This document shows positions 51,175 to 62,772 of a stretch of DNA of 64,000 nt, in pieces. The DNA is from Whitmania pigra. Lineage: Eukaryota; Annelida; Clitellata; Hirudinida; Haemopidae. Made by a program: the position numbers and the translations under genes. A model generated the notes under the pieces. That model worked only from the letters and a program-made list of their open reading frames with translations. It made no database searches and was not told the origin of the DNA. The first letter of the stretch is position 1. The number at the start of each line of letters is the position of its first letter. Location of the stretch: contig JAJTWR010000263.1 in the NCBI GenBank assembly GCA_021613335.1, forward strand, positions 1,321,001 through 1,385,000. The letters run 5' to 3'.

Positions 51175-51867
51175 TTAAATTATTTTACGATTGAACGAAT
51201 GTTTTAAGCCAACAGTCCTGTTCTTGTCTTTCTCATGCTGACCTCTATAAATTACGCTGCTCCAGTCAAATATCTCCCCCACCAGTTGCTCAAGATGGAA
51301 AAACTCAAACTCTTCAGAAGGAAGCCTCAACATGGAGCAACCAACTCCACGGACAACGATGCAATCGGGCCTCAGTCTATCCGATGCAAACCACGTACTG
51401 ATTGCTAGCCCCACTCCAACGAGTTGAACATTCCACCTGCCCACCCAACGATCCTAAAATGATGCTTTACAAAGTGAAAATGCCAGTGATGCAGTCACTC
51501 AGAAATTTTAATAATATAAAAAACACAAGACATGCCAATACTCCATAAAACAAAGCCGAGACACCCGACAGATGCCATCGCTAAGAACTCGGATCGTGGA
51601 ACGCAGAAGCGAACGAAGCCATCGCACACGTTAAATATTCCATACGTCAGCACTGGAATGCACCAGAGTGAATCATGAAAATATACAAGGGTGAGAAGAA
51701 CTTCAATTGGATTGTACTGTTTAGTCATGATGTACAAATGAAATCAAAACAGGTCAAGACAGGTCCATCCATTCAAACCACTGAAGTCTTCCAAGAATAC
51801 CTGTTGCTATCAGGACGAAGATCAGTTACCACAAAAGAAATAAATACTGGTGTCTCGTCTCAATCAT
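51175..51867 (-). CDS. Small multi-pass membrane protein, family not recognised
   Basis: Two clear coding blocks on the minus strand: about 51708-51530, with hydrophobic segments (LLTLVYFHDSLWCIPVLTYG, then SVGCLGFVLWSIGMSCVF), and about 51456-51175, starting DRWVGRWNVQLVGVGLAIST and ending in a soluble basic tail. An ATG in good context (CCACCATGA) at 51867 may start a short first exon, but the junction to the next block did not resolve in phase. Translation could instead begin at the ATG near 51719. Two transmembrane helices followed by a beta-rich tail recall small mitochondrial inner-membrane proteins such as TMEM223, but the similarity is too weak to name it. Confidence 0.5.
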
Positions 51868-51973
51868 GGTGGCCCACAGATTCACAGAAATAAAGCACGA
51901 TCGTTCGAACATTCATTCAGATTATACGCGAAACAACGGAAACAAAACCGCACCCCGAACAAAAAATCTCCGT

Positions 51974-54900
51974 TTACAGTTCGTCTTTCTTCACGTCCTC
52001 ATCCTTCTCAGGCAATTCTACCTCTTCGATGTCCTAAAAAAACAATCCATTTAAATAAACGGACAATCCAAAACTCAAGACCGAACAATGCAAATATAAG
52101 TTGCATCCTAATTGTCTTATAAGTTAAACAACAATTCGAACCTCCTCCGAGGGACCACGAGCGTCGGCACCGCCAGACTCGATGAACTTGCTGAAAGCAG
52201 CCAATGTCCTCTCGCCATTGTAGTCAATGACCTGCAATGGGACATTTAATCTCACAGCAATGCAAATTTACAACTTCATATCATAGCTTAGATTCATGTT
52301 TACAAAACACATTACGTGAACGTTGGAGCATAACAAACATCAAAATAAACACCGAAGAACATAGTCAAATGATCATGACATTCCACAAATGACAAAAATG
52401 GACTCAACTTTAGGCTTACCTCATCACTGTTCTTAGGGAAGAACTTAAGAGTTGGGAATCCCTGGATCCTAACATCTTCCAGTTCATTGGCAGTGGAATC
52501 CATCTTGGCAATAATCAAATCTGCTCTGTCCTTGAACTTCTCTGCAAGTTCCTCCCAGATTGGCGCGAGTTGTTTGCAGTGACCGCACCACGGGGCATCT
52601 AATAATAATAACGACAATTGCTAATTAAGTCAAAATTATAAATATCTCAAGAATGCATTTCGAGAGAAGCTTAAATAAATACTAACAGAACTCAACAAAG
52701 ACGTCCTTCGACTTGTCCTTGGCTACGGCATCGAAGTTCTTGCCGACGAGCACTTTCACCGGCTTGGCATCCCAATCGTCAGGGATATCCTCGGAATTCA
52801 GGTGTGGCTGAAAAAGAGATCATTTTATTTGAAGCTTCCTCTATTAACGAAAAGCTTCATTTGTTCAATACCTTCTTCTTTCCATCAATAACATCATTGA
52901 GGAAAGTTCTCAGAGATTCAACCTCGATTTCAGTGCTATCTGGTTTGTACTTCAACATGGCATCTTCCTTCATCGAGATGTACCTGATAAAAACACGAGC
53001 CGACTCAAAAATGGACTTTCATGAAAACAAATATGAAATGTTTTCCATTCTCAAAGTTTAGGCTCGTACCTGTATGCAGGACAATCTTCAACCTTCAAAT
53101 GGAAAAATTCAAGGACTCTATGGTTCTCCTCCTCATCGGTGTTGATGTAGATGAACAAAACCTGTTCAAAAACATGATGAGAACTTACATTTAAACCGAG
53201 TAAAAACATTTCAAAGTCAAGTACAGGTTGCAATGCATCAAGATATTTGAATGGAATGGCAAGTGATCAATGTCATTAATCATTTGTTTCAATCAATAAA
53301 TAAATGAAGGTCATTAAACAGTTGCGTGAATGTTAGCAGGTGTTGCAAATGAGAGCCGTCAAAACTTTATTGATCAATCGTTCAATATAGCCGTGGGTGC
53401 GGCAAGTAAAAACTCACTACGTGAAATTGACCCTCATCCATAAACAACAGACAATCAGCATAATGCACTCACCTTTCCCTTGAATTCAGGAGCAACCTTC
53501 CTGAACACATCCACAACGGCCTCGAACTTCTCTGATTTCTTGCTCACAAAGAGGAGGTTGTGGAATTTGATGTCACCACCAAATATCTTAGGTGCAACCT
53601 CTTGAGAGAATTCAATCACAAGTGGGAGTCTGTTGGCCTTGATGAATTCTGTGATGGAATCAGCAGTCAAGGATTCTGTCAAATCCACTCTACCTTCATC
53701 AAACTGAAATAAAAAGTTAGTCGTAAATAATGAGCTGAAAAGAATTTTACGATGAGCCCATATTGTTCCAGAATTTGTTTTTAAATTGTTACTTTGAAAA
53801 GACAAGTGAAAAGTAACGTTAAGACAGTTAATTGTTTGATCGAGTGATTGTCTTCCATGTTCAAAATTACCTTCTTGAACAAGACAACAGTATCCTTCTC
53901 AATTTTGTATTCAGCATGAACAGCTGGATCCAAAGACAGTCCAAACATGATATCATCGACACCGTATGCAACCTCATTGAGGGCTTTAGCAGCATCAGAT
54001 TCCTTATCCTAAAAGAATAAAGAAATTATCAACTTAATTGAACTCCATTACCAATAAGGCAAAATAATATAATCCACATATAAAATACATTTTAACAATT
54101 GCATTAATTTAATCTCTGCTGTGATAAGACGATTTGGTGCGCCATACCTTGAGGAATGCCAACACGACAACTTCGTGTTTCTCGGCAAAGGATTTTGCGG
54201 CCTCGACGTCCGAAATGTCTACGACGGCTGGTCCCGTTTTTTTCTTCAGCCAGTTAACAATCTCATTGGAAGTTCTTCCACCTCCATATTCGGTGGGCTT
54301 CCCGTTCCTGAAGAACTTGAGTGTCGGGTAGCCTTTCACCTTGAATCTCTCGCCCAGCTCTGTTTCCTCTGTTGCATCAATCTTGGCCAGTTTGATTTCT
54401 GAATTTTCTTCACTCAATGCCTTGGCAGCCTTGATGTATTCAGGGGCCAGAGCTTTACAATGGCCACACCATGGAGCATCTAAAAACACAAAAATAATAA
54501 GAATTAATTATGAAAGCCCCACTATTCCTTTTTTATTTCTTTAAAAAAAAAGGGGGTATATTTTACAATCTATAGGGAGTAAGGCTTAAGGAAACACAGG
54601 CTTCTTGTCTTTGCAAGCAAAAAGTGTAAAAATTAACTTTAGCGTTCACCAATAATAGTAAAATCTTCAACGTTCTACACTTGGTCAATGCATCATACCC
54701 CAACGTTAACATCTCAAGCAGTAGGCAATAAAAAACTTCGACGGTAAGTAATACACAAATATAACATAAATGATTTGCTATGGCATACGCGGGGTAATGA
54801 ACGGCAAACGATTAATACTTACAAAACTCTGCCAAAACATATTGGTACTTCTCCAAAGCCTTATCAAAAGTGTCCTTTGTCAGTACAAGAACACCTTCAT

Positions 54901-54976
54901 CCTCCTTGAATTCGTCGGCAAAAGCAGACCATAAGGCACAGGAAAGCACAAGAAGCGTTGCAAATCTGAGGAACAT
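51974..54976 (-). CDS. Protein disulfide isomerase (PDI, P4HB-type)
   Basis: ER-lumen thiol oxidoreductase that forms and rearranges disulfides. It is also the beta subunit of prolyl 4-hydroxylase in animals. Ten exons: 54976-54823, 54479-54148, 54008-53871, 53703-53473, 53161-53070, 52983-52872, 52807-52687, 52598-52420, 52231-52142 and 52033-51974; total 502 residues, the normal size. Signal peptide residues 1-22 ([20 protein letters not shown]). Domain order a-b-b'-x-a'-c: catalytic APWCGHC at residues 53-59 and again at 395-401, each encoded just after an intron that splits the preceding Tyr codon. The acidic C-terminal tail ends in the ER-retention signal KDEL. All catalytic residues are intact. 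Confidence 0.97.
54540..54620 (-). mobile_element. Short LINE/SINE 3'-end fragment in PDI intron 1
   Basis: On the minus strand this reads GTGTTTCCTTAAGCCTTAC, nearly the same as GCGTTTCCTTAAGGCTGCC in the tail of the LINE relic at 29270-29320. A 5'-truncated LINE copy or a SINE sharing its 3' end is likely. Confidence 0.4.
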
Positions 54977-55068
54977 CTTTGAAATCAAATAGCAGAGCAT
55001 TCAACAAATGATGTTATATGCGGCTGATCACAACGTGGCGAGTGGAGCGCCGCACTGCTATGCGTAGT

Positions 55069-55108
55069 TTTTATGTATCACTCCGCACGCGTGTTGAATT
55101 CTCATTGG
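55069..55108 (-). promoter_or_regulatory. PDI promoter: ERSE-like element and TATA-like box
   Basis: Minus strand 55108-55090 reads CCAAT, nine bases, then ACACG. The ER stress response element is CCAAT-N9-CCACG, so only one base differs. About 15-20 bp downstream is ATAAAAA (near 55075-55069), a TATA-like box about 95 bp before the ATG, and an ACGTGG core sits at about 55034. Given that PDI is a classic unfolded-protein-response target, control by ATF6/XBP1 with NF-Y is a reasonable inference. Confidence 0.55.
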
Positions 55109-55541
55109 TTTGAGTAGTTAAAAAGTAATCATCTAATGACCATTTCTTGTAAACAATAATTTTTCCTTAATATCCGCTTATCTTTTTTATATATATATTA
55201 CCTCTTTTGATGCGGCGGCAGTTAATTTGAGAATGCAAATCACTTGTGCTTCACGACTTCTTTTAATGTATTGCATATTTGAAGCATAACAATTTCTGGA
55301 GAAATTTTTATGAACATTTTATCCCAATCTGCTTTAAGGTGTTTTTAAAACAAATGTTCCTGTGCATGTAAGTGTATTTGACATTTAATTTCAGAACTTT
55401 AAAATCTCGAGCTCAAAAATTCGTTATTTTCTTGGATGAGTTGATGGTGAAACCAGGTAAAATATTCAAAATACAGAATTTATGGAAAATGCAAATAGTA
55501 ATGATGCTTTCACCAGAGTCAGCTTTTTCATTACTAAATGA

Positions 55542-55933
55542 GTCAGTGGCGCAACCAGGGGGAGGGCTGGGGGGCTTGCGCCGTAGGCACAACAATCACG
55601 AACCCTGTTACTTCATGAATTTAGGATCATTGATTTTCTATTCGTTTTGTCATATTGATATAATTATCATAATAATTGTAATTTATCAACAATGTGAAAT
55701 AAAATGTTTAAACGTTTACTTAAAAACTTACTTACTGTTTCTAATTTAAATTCTCTTTTTTTTAGTTTGGCTATCTTCAGTCTGAAGTTTTTCTTTTGTA
55801 TCATTAATAAATTATTAATTATAATTGGTAGTTTTGATTTGAACAGTTTCACAAATTTTTCGACTGCGTCGGGTTTTCGTCCCTTTTCTAAACTTGAGCC
55901 CCCCCCCAGCCTTTTTTGCTGTTTGCGCCACTG
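55542..55933. mobile_element. hAT-type MITE
   Basis: About 390 bp with terminal inverted repeats CAGTGGCGCAA / TTGCGCCACTG and an 8-bp flanking duplication CTAAATGA (55534-55541 and 55934-55941). On the left two extra bases (GT) separate the duplication from the repeat. G-runs near the left end and C-runs near the right extend the inversion imperfectly. The interior is AT-rich and non-coding. Short TIRs starting CAGTGG and an 8-bp duplication fit the hAT superfamily. Confidence 0.8.
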
Positions 55934-55941
55934 CTAAATGA

Positions 55942-57035
55942 ATCGAGAAGAGAGCTGGTGATAGCCTAGCTGCTAGCTATGATTAACTAATCACTGCTTG
56001 GGCTGTTCGGTATTTAGGCATGGTCGGACTAAGGACTGTGGCTCTGCACAGGGTTACCCACCAACCGGAAAACTCTCTTCCGTTTTTGCTTGTCAGTTTG
56101 TGAAGGGGATGTTCCCTAACGAGATTCACCGGAGTCTAGGTATATTCCGCTGCTCGAAAGTATGCACTTCTAAGCAGATAAGTCCAAGTTGGTCTTGGAA
56201 AGGCCAAAAAGGTCATCAGTTGACGTCCGCGGTCAAATACGGGGCCAATGAGGGAAATGCAAATTTTGAAAAATTCCTTTACAAATCTCTGGTGAATACT
56301 GCATATCGTACTTAAATGTTTAGTTGGTTCGATTTCTTATTGATTCAAATCAAATATATTTATTCATTTAATAGTTAATAAAATAACAGTTGTAAAATCT
56401 CAAGGAAAATACCTTTTAGTCTAATCATTAATATTAGAATTCTTTAATGAGATTACAACACTGATTAAATATCAATCTTGCACACCTCAATAAGGTGTTA
56501 TTTTTTTGAATTAGCTGGCTCTGGCTACTCCGGTTCATTGACTTATTTTTGTACTAGAGCCGGAAACGGTTTTACGACTGACCACTGGTAGTCCCGCTCT
56601 ATCCCGATAATGTAGTTATCCACAAGACGATAATATACTCTCATCACCAGGTGGAGATATATGCGAGAAACACCCGCCAAGTCAGAAAATTTACCTGCAA
56701 ATTCTGATGTTTTTCATCATTATGTTCTTTGTATTAGAATTGGATTGGTAAAAGTCAACTAATGTGCACTCAACTCGCTAACAAATTGTCCAGAATTTGA
56801 TTGACTTCATTCTGATCTTTAATAATTGCTTGAATTTTTGATAATTGAACGATTTCGTGTAATGTTATATTACATTTACTTATATTTAATTTTGTATTAG
56901 CAACAAGAAGCAAATTGGAACAAAATGTATGTATAATAAATTAGTTACAACAGCTATTTTGCATCTTTGCTTATACGCATAGATTATCTCGGACATATTG
57001 TTGTAAGATTGCGCCGTATTAAAACTCGATAAAAG
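55942..57035. other. Intergenic region between PDI/MITE and the hnRNP gene
   Basis: Contains an unusually GC-rich stretch at about 55980-56240 with a 105-codon plus-strand open frame (55998-56315), which I do not recognise, and another moderately GC-rich stretch at 56510-56700. The rest is AT-rich. The hnRNP promoter presumably lies just before 57036. Confidence 0.35.
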
Positions 57036-59536
57036 ATGTCTAGCAGCGGCGATGGTTATAACGAGGAAGGTGCTGATTACGAAGCCTCTTACGGCGATTA
57101 TAATTTAGCAAATCAAGACTACGAAGATGGCAACGAAAATGCTGATCCCACTAGTCAGGAAGACAACGTAAATAACGAAACACAAAATGATGAATCGTCC
57201 TACGATCGGGAACAACATGATGGGGATAACCTGTCACCACAGGAAAAATACGAAAGTAATGAGGAAACGGGAGCCATTGTTGACAACCGCAGCGCTCCAA
57301 TATCATATTCGTCTGCCTCTAAATTGGATGACGATGAGAGGTATGTGCCCAACACAAACATTACACAGACACTGAAGGATTAGTCGATGGAATAGTGTTT
57401 AAACTCATGTGTTTGATGGGATTCTGTTTTTATGTTTATTTTAGGAAAATCTTTGTTGGAGGCTTGCATTGGGAGACCACAGTCAGTGAGTGTACAAATC
57501 CTTGATTGAATTAATCATAAAATCAATAGACTTTAGTATTTAAATTGAAGGTCTTATTTTCACTTGCATTATTTTCCTTCCAAATTAATTTGGTTAGAAC
57601 ATCCTGTTCATCTTTATGCCTTTATTTCTTCTGTAAATGAGTTATTGTCCCCTTTGCAAATATTGGCACGCTATTTCATTGATGACATTGTTTTATCAGA
57701 TGACTTAAGAGATTATTTCTCGAAGTTTGGGAAGATTGTTGATGCCACTTTGAAGACCGATCCTGCAACAGGCAGGTCTCGAGGGTTTGGATTTGTCCTC
57801 TTTGAAGAAGTTGCTGCTGTCGATAAGGTTGCTTGTTTTTATTTTTGGCTTGCGTTGGATTTTCTTTGGGTTCTTTTTAAAATTTAAGTTAAAGCTGAAT
57901 GATTATCTGCTTTTTGCCTTAAAATTGTAATTTTAAAGCAATTTTAAAGTTGTTGATTGATTGATTGATTGATTTGTGTGTGTAACTGACAGGGTTGATC
58001 TCCTAGGTTATTCAGTATCAGCTTTTGGTGAATATTGAAATCACGGGCAGCTAAGCTTTAGACTTTCTTTGATTGAGTAATTTCTTTAAACCAGAACATT
58101 TTTTTGGTAAAATTTGCAAAACTCTCTTAAAAATTTCATAAATTTATAATGTTTTAACTCAGGATATTTGCAAATAGCCACAAATGGATATTTTTGATTA
58201 AAAATTTTTTTTATTCATTTTCAGGTGTGTTCAGAAAAAACTCACATTTTACAAGGCAAAAATATCGATCCAAAAAGGGCCATGTCAAGAACGAGTAGCA
58301 CCAAGGACCCCGTGAAAAAAATATTCGTGGGAGGTGTTAGTCCAGACATGCCTGAATCAGAGATAAGAAATTATTTTAGCAAGTACGGAAAGGTTTGTTG
58401 AATATTGAGTCTTTTACGTTCAATTAGAATTTTTTTATTGCACGGAACGATTAAAATGGAATTTCACGTCTGCAGATAGAAGAGGTGGAGTTGCCGTTCG
58501 ACAGGCTGAAGAATCAGAGAAGGGCGTACGTCTTCATTACCTTCGAGTCTGAGAAAATAGCAGAGGAAGCCTGCTCCATGCCTAAGCAGAAACTTGGTGA
58601 AAGAGAGGCTAGTTTTTATTTTGTCTCAATCTTCTGATGTTCTTTGTTTTGATGTCCTTGCTTAAGATTCATTTCTAGCTTGTTAACATCAAGGAGTCAT
58701 CTTAAAGCTTTCAAAAAGGTTTCAAATAGATTTAAGGAATCTTAGAGGTGTTTTTACGTCGCATGACTTTAAGTGTCACATTAATTTCAGCTTCCCAGAC
58801 TCGAGGGATTTGATGGGATTTGAGTTTTCCATCTTAAGAGGCAGCTTCTCATCTCACTAGTTGGAAACATGCTTAATTTAGCTTTCTTAAATATTTGTAA
58901 TGTTTCAGATAAAGTCTCACTTTGCTAATGTGGTTCCTTGATAATGATTTGTTACCTGTCTGTCGGAGTTGTTGATGATGTTTTAATGTGAAGCGATTTT
59001 TCTTGTCAGGTCGACGTCAGGCGGGCAACTCCGAGGGCCGAGAACGATCCTCTCAGAGCGGGGTTCAGAGGTCGTTACCTTGGCAACCTTTCTATTACAT
59101 GGATTCCACTGATAATCCTTGAACTGCTGTGATTTCAGGCTACGATTACAGCTCTTACTACAATTACGGCTACGGTTATCCAGGATACAGCATGCCCAGT
59201 TACGATTACAGCAGTTACTACGGGCAAGACTGGTCGCAATACAGCCAATACGCTCAACAGTACGGTTACCCCACCTCGGGAGCATACGGTGAGTTTGTAG
59301 TTTTTCGAAGGTGTTGCTCGTTGTGGTCGTTCAACAAATGTCATTGTTCTCTTCAGCTGGATACGATTACAGCAGTTGGTATGCCCAGCAAGATCAAAGT
59401 ATGTGATATTTTGTAGTTTATATGCTGTCTGAGTATTGTATGATTGTTCGTGCATCTTCACCTTCTAGGTGCTCAAACGGGTGGAAAAAGCAAAAGAGGA
59501 TCTGCCACGACCGCTTACCATCCTTACGCTCGCTAA
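57036..59536 (+). CDS. hnRNP A/B-D / Squid-like RNA-binding protein
   Basis: Nuclear/cytoplasmic RNA-binding protein with two RRMs, acting in mRNA processing, export and localisation. Nine exons: 57036-57340, about 57446-57486, about 57700-57828, about 58225-58392, about 58477-58608, about 59012-59072, about 59140-59289, about 59357-59398 and about 59470-59536; total 363 residues. The N-terminus (about 100 residues) is acidic and Asp/Glu/Asn-rich. RRM1 has [12 protein letters not shown] (RNP2) and [11 protein letters not shown] (RNP1). RRM2 has [11 protein letters not shown] (RNP2) and RRAYVFITF (RNP1), followed by [13 protein letters not shown] as in Drosophila Squid. The C-terminus is Tyr/Gly/Ser-rich ([17 protein letters not shown]), a low-complexity tail likely to self-associate. 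The intron after exon 5 appears to be GC-AG. Polyadenylation signal AATAAA near 59599. Confidence 0.92.
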
Positions 59537-60220
59537 GAGTTTTGGTCGTACGATGTGACAGGTGTGCAGAGTGTTTTGTCAATAAGTTTGGATGTTTGAA
59601 TAAAAAAAATACTTGGATTTTGGAGCTACTTTCTACTTCATGTTGTTGATTCAAGACAAAGATTATTATGTTATTGATTCTATTCTTTCGTCTGTTGTTT
59701 CTTCTGCTAAGTTTTATTTACTTCCATTGACTTCATAGTGTCCCCCCTAACTTATGTTCATTGAACGCTGTTCTTTTTGTGACTGGGTTGATGGTGTAAA
59801 TATCTTGATTTGTCTGTGTTTAAACGTGATGTGGAAGAAATCTATCTGATTTCATGTCTTAACACGCAAGTTGCTAGGTTGAGCCGATTCTCTTGTGTGG
59901 TTTCAGATTATTTTATGAATATCTCTTTGGAAAGCGATACAGAAGGGTAGTTTTGTTGGTTTCCAACATTGGGCTGGGGTGCTTTAGAGTTTTCATTTGT
60001 TAGTGGTGTGGATATCTGGAGTGGTGGTGATAAACGGTTGGAAAAGTGGGCTTAGCGCACCTCGTGGGGTTTATGCGGATGTTATGATGTGTTTTCTCGC
60101 ATGCCGTTCGCTGCTGTTCCGCATGTCGTGTTCTGAGGAATTGATAGATTAAGCTAAAGATTCATGGTAATCCTGATTTCCCAGGACTGAATTCCATTAA
60201 CAACATCACATAAGCTATAA

Positions 60221-60310
60221 TGGCTGTGGGAGGTCTGCAACAATTTTTATTGAAAGCCAGATTTATGAATCCTAATCCCGAATCGTTCCCACGTCCAGAA
60301 TTATTTGGTT
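60221..60310 (+). other. Possible 30-codon small open frame
   Basis: ATG-initiated frame MAVGGLQQFLLKARFMNPNP ending ...RPELFG, followed within 15 nt by AATAAA (about 60318). It could be a terminal exon or a tiny protein; not recognised. Confidence 0.2.
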
Positions 60311-60458
60311 AGCAAGAAATAAAAAATATAAGTTACTTCTAGGGTCACCAGGCAAAACGAGGAATAGAAATTACCCGACAAATTAGTAAATATGACAATT
60401 CGTGGCTCGAACCGAGCGAATTAACTGGAATGTCATCTCAACTCGTCCTCAAGAATTC

Positions 60459-60977
60459 CTAAGCTACGGGGTGGTTGCCGACGTCAAAACGGTGACCAGT
60501 GAGAGACGATTGGGCTTTCGACAGCGTGCCAAATGTGTGTATCCCGGAGCCATCGAACGTTTTCCTGTTCTTCGGCAGAATGGGAGACGCAGAAAAGTTG
60601 ATAGCCGTTGTCATGGAGGCAACATCCGGTCTGTCGATCCATTCGTTGGAACAACAGTTAAAAGTCGGAAGAGGGGCTTGCATCCTGTTGGTGTTTGCAG
60701 ACGATGACGTGTTGGGCATCATGCCGTAGAAAGATGGGTCGTCGTTGATGGTTTTATTGATGAGGGTGGCAGAGTGCAGTTTCTGCTTCTCCGTGTGGAT
60801 GATGGGGCATGCCCTGCAGAAATCTTTGGATGTCAAGGGCAAACAATGCTGACCTTCAGTGCAGTATGTCGACATGGCGTCCCTCGTACAAAGAGCTGTG
60901 GTCTGATGTTGCTGGAGTGCGTGGTGATGCAGTTCTGCTTCTTGTTGCTCTCTCCATTTCCTGTGAAAAAGTCCGGG
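60459..60977 (-). CDS. Possible terminal exon of an unknown protein
   Basis: A long minus-strand frame of about 172 codons runs from a good acceptor (TTTTTCACAG, about 60977) to a stop at 60459. It begins KWREQQEAELHHHALQQHQ and is fairly cysteine-rich (TYCTEGQHC, FCRACPI). Its GC content is clearly higher than its flanks. I do not recognise a family. Upstream exons would lie at higher coordinates, but none was identified, so this is a partial gene at best. Confidence 0.4.
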   Translation of the reverse strand, partial: PGLFHRKWREQQEAELHHHALQQHQTTALCTRDAMSTYCTEGQHCLPLTSKDFCRACPIIHTEKQKLHSATLINKTINDDPSFYGMMPNTSSSANTNRMQAPLPTFNCCSNEWIDRPDVASMTTAINFSASPILPKNRKTFDGSGIHTFGTLSKAQSSLTGHRFDVGNHPVA

Positions 60978-62239
60978 AGTGCTGGGTTCATTAAGAAATC
61001 GTGGACTGAATTAAATCATTCCATTCCGATAATGGTATCCAGTTCTGAGTTTCCATCAGCGGTGTGATAATTAAAAGCGAGGTGATATTTTTTAAACAGT
61101 TTTATAATTATTTGACACCTTTTATTATCAAAGGAGGAGACTGCAATGCTCTAAATTTCTTCTAAATAACCCGCTCAATAATAGCGCCTATTAAAATTGA
61201 AAAATATTTTATAAGAAAAATTACGCTTCACTTGAAATTGTCCAATTTTCCGAGTAATGCCGAATGAAGAAGTTCATTATCTCCTTTTTTTTTCAGAGGA
61301 CCATTATCTTGAAAGTTAATTTGAGCAATTTTTATGTGATCCTTCAACCATTGATGTCTTTCAAAAAGCGTTTCTTAGGACTCAAGATTGGCGGTTAAAG
61401 TGTGACTAGAATAGGTCCTTAATTTGTATCGATGCCTGGATACATATTTCTGACATTTGTCAACGGCAATTGTAAAATGAATGTAATTTTCCATAAACAG
61501 TTACTTTAAAATATATTTGTCAACAACTATTATACAAATTTATTTAATCTTCTATAAACAATAATTTAAAAATATCATTATGATTTAAAATACATTTATA
61601 ATGCGTAAAAAAATTGCTCCGAAATTGCGCATAGCTAGGTTGTTTTATTTTTGCTTTGACGTTCTGGTTATCATAATACAAATAAGAACAAAATTGATAT
61701 ACATATAATAATATGTCATAAGAATTTATAACGTCGCAAATAACATTTTATTATTTGGGGCATTCAACACGATCATTCAATCACTCTGCCAGTTAAATAA
61801 ACCGTCATTTAGTCAGAATGTTTATTTAATTAAATTATTTTTTAATTTTATTTAATTACAATAAAACAAAAAATTCTCTTTTGCTCTTCCAGAGCTGACC
61901 TGTCATTGTCGATATTTTAACTTCTCACGGAGGGCGATTTCATGAATAAATAAACATTTGATATTTATGCTTCAGTGAGAATTACGTTGGGTTTGTTTAG
62001 CAATCTGTTTTAAATGAACTGTTATTTTTACTTAAACTATGGCTTCAGAGGTTGAAATATAATTAAATTGTTTACGAATTACGAATAATTGCACAGGAAT
62101 AATTTTTTAAAAATCGCAAAAATTGAAAGATACATGACTGGAGGCACTGATGAGGTAACGGAAATAATCTTTCAGAGTAATTGCTGGGTGGCTTCTTATA
62201 ATTACTAAGAGGAGACGCCATGGATGGACGTCTGATATC

Positions 62240-62390
62240 GGCATAGTGGACGGTTGGTACTGAATGGATAGCGGGTGTATGATGGGTGGATGGTTGGTGG
62301 ATGGTGGGTGGATGATGGGTGGATGATGGATGGATGGTGGGTGGATGATGGGTAGATGATGAGTGGATGATGGGTGGATAAGAGAAAGTG
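62240..62390. repeat. GGATGATGG-type minisatellite
   Basis: About 150 bp of GGATGATGGGT/GGATGGTGG units of 8-12 bp, degenerate. Confidence 0.85.
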
Positions 62391-62634
62391 GTCCACTTAA
62401 ATCAAGACTGATAAGAAAATATGGCTTTAGTGCATTGCAAGGGGAACGTCTGCAGTTATCATCTTGTTATCTTCTTCCAATTTCGTATTAAGTATCTGAT
62501 TATGCTGGGATTTTTCCTTAATTAATTCATAATTTTAAATTCAACTTTTAAATAAATTATGAGTGTTGAATTTTAGGCAGTTACTAATATTTGAAAATTT
62601 TTGTTTTATTTCTGTGTTACGATGTTGTCATAGA

Positions 62635-62772
62635 AATAATAATAATATTAATAAAGGTGATGATAATAATATTAATAAAGGTGACGATAATAATATTAAT
62701 AAAGGTGACGATAATAATATTAATAAAGGTGACGATAATAATTTTAATAAAGGTGATGATAATAATAATTAA
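62635..62772. repeat. 24-bp minisatellite
   Basis: About five and a half copies of a 24-bp unit (GATAATAATATTAATAAAGG plus TGAC or TGAT), nearly perfect. Because 24 is a multiple of three it reads open in more than one frame. Confidence 0.95.
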
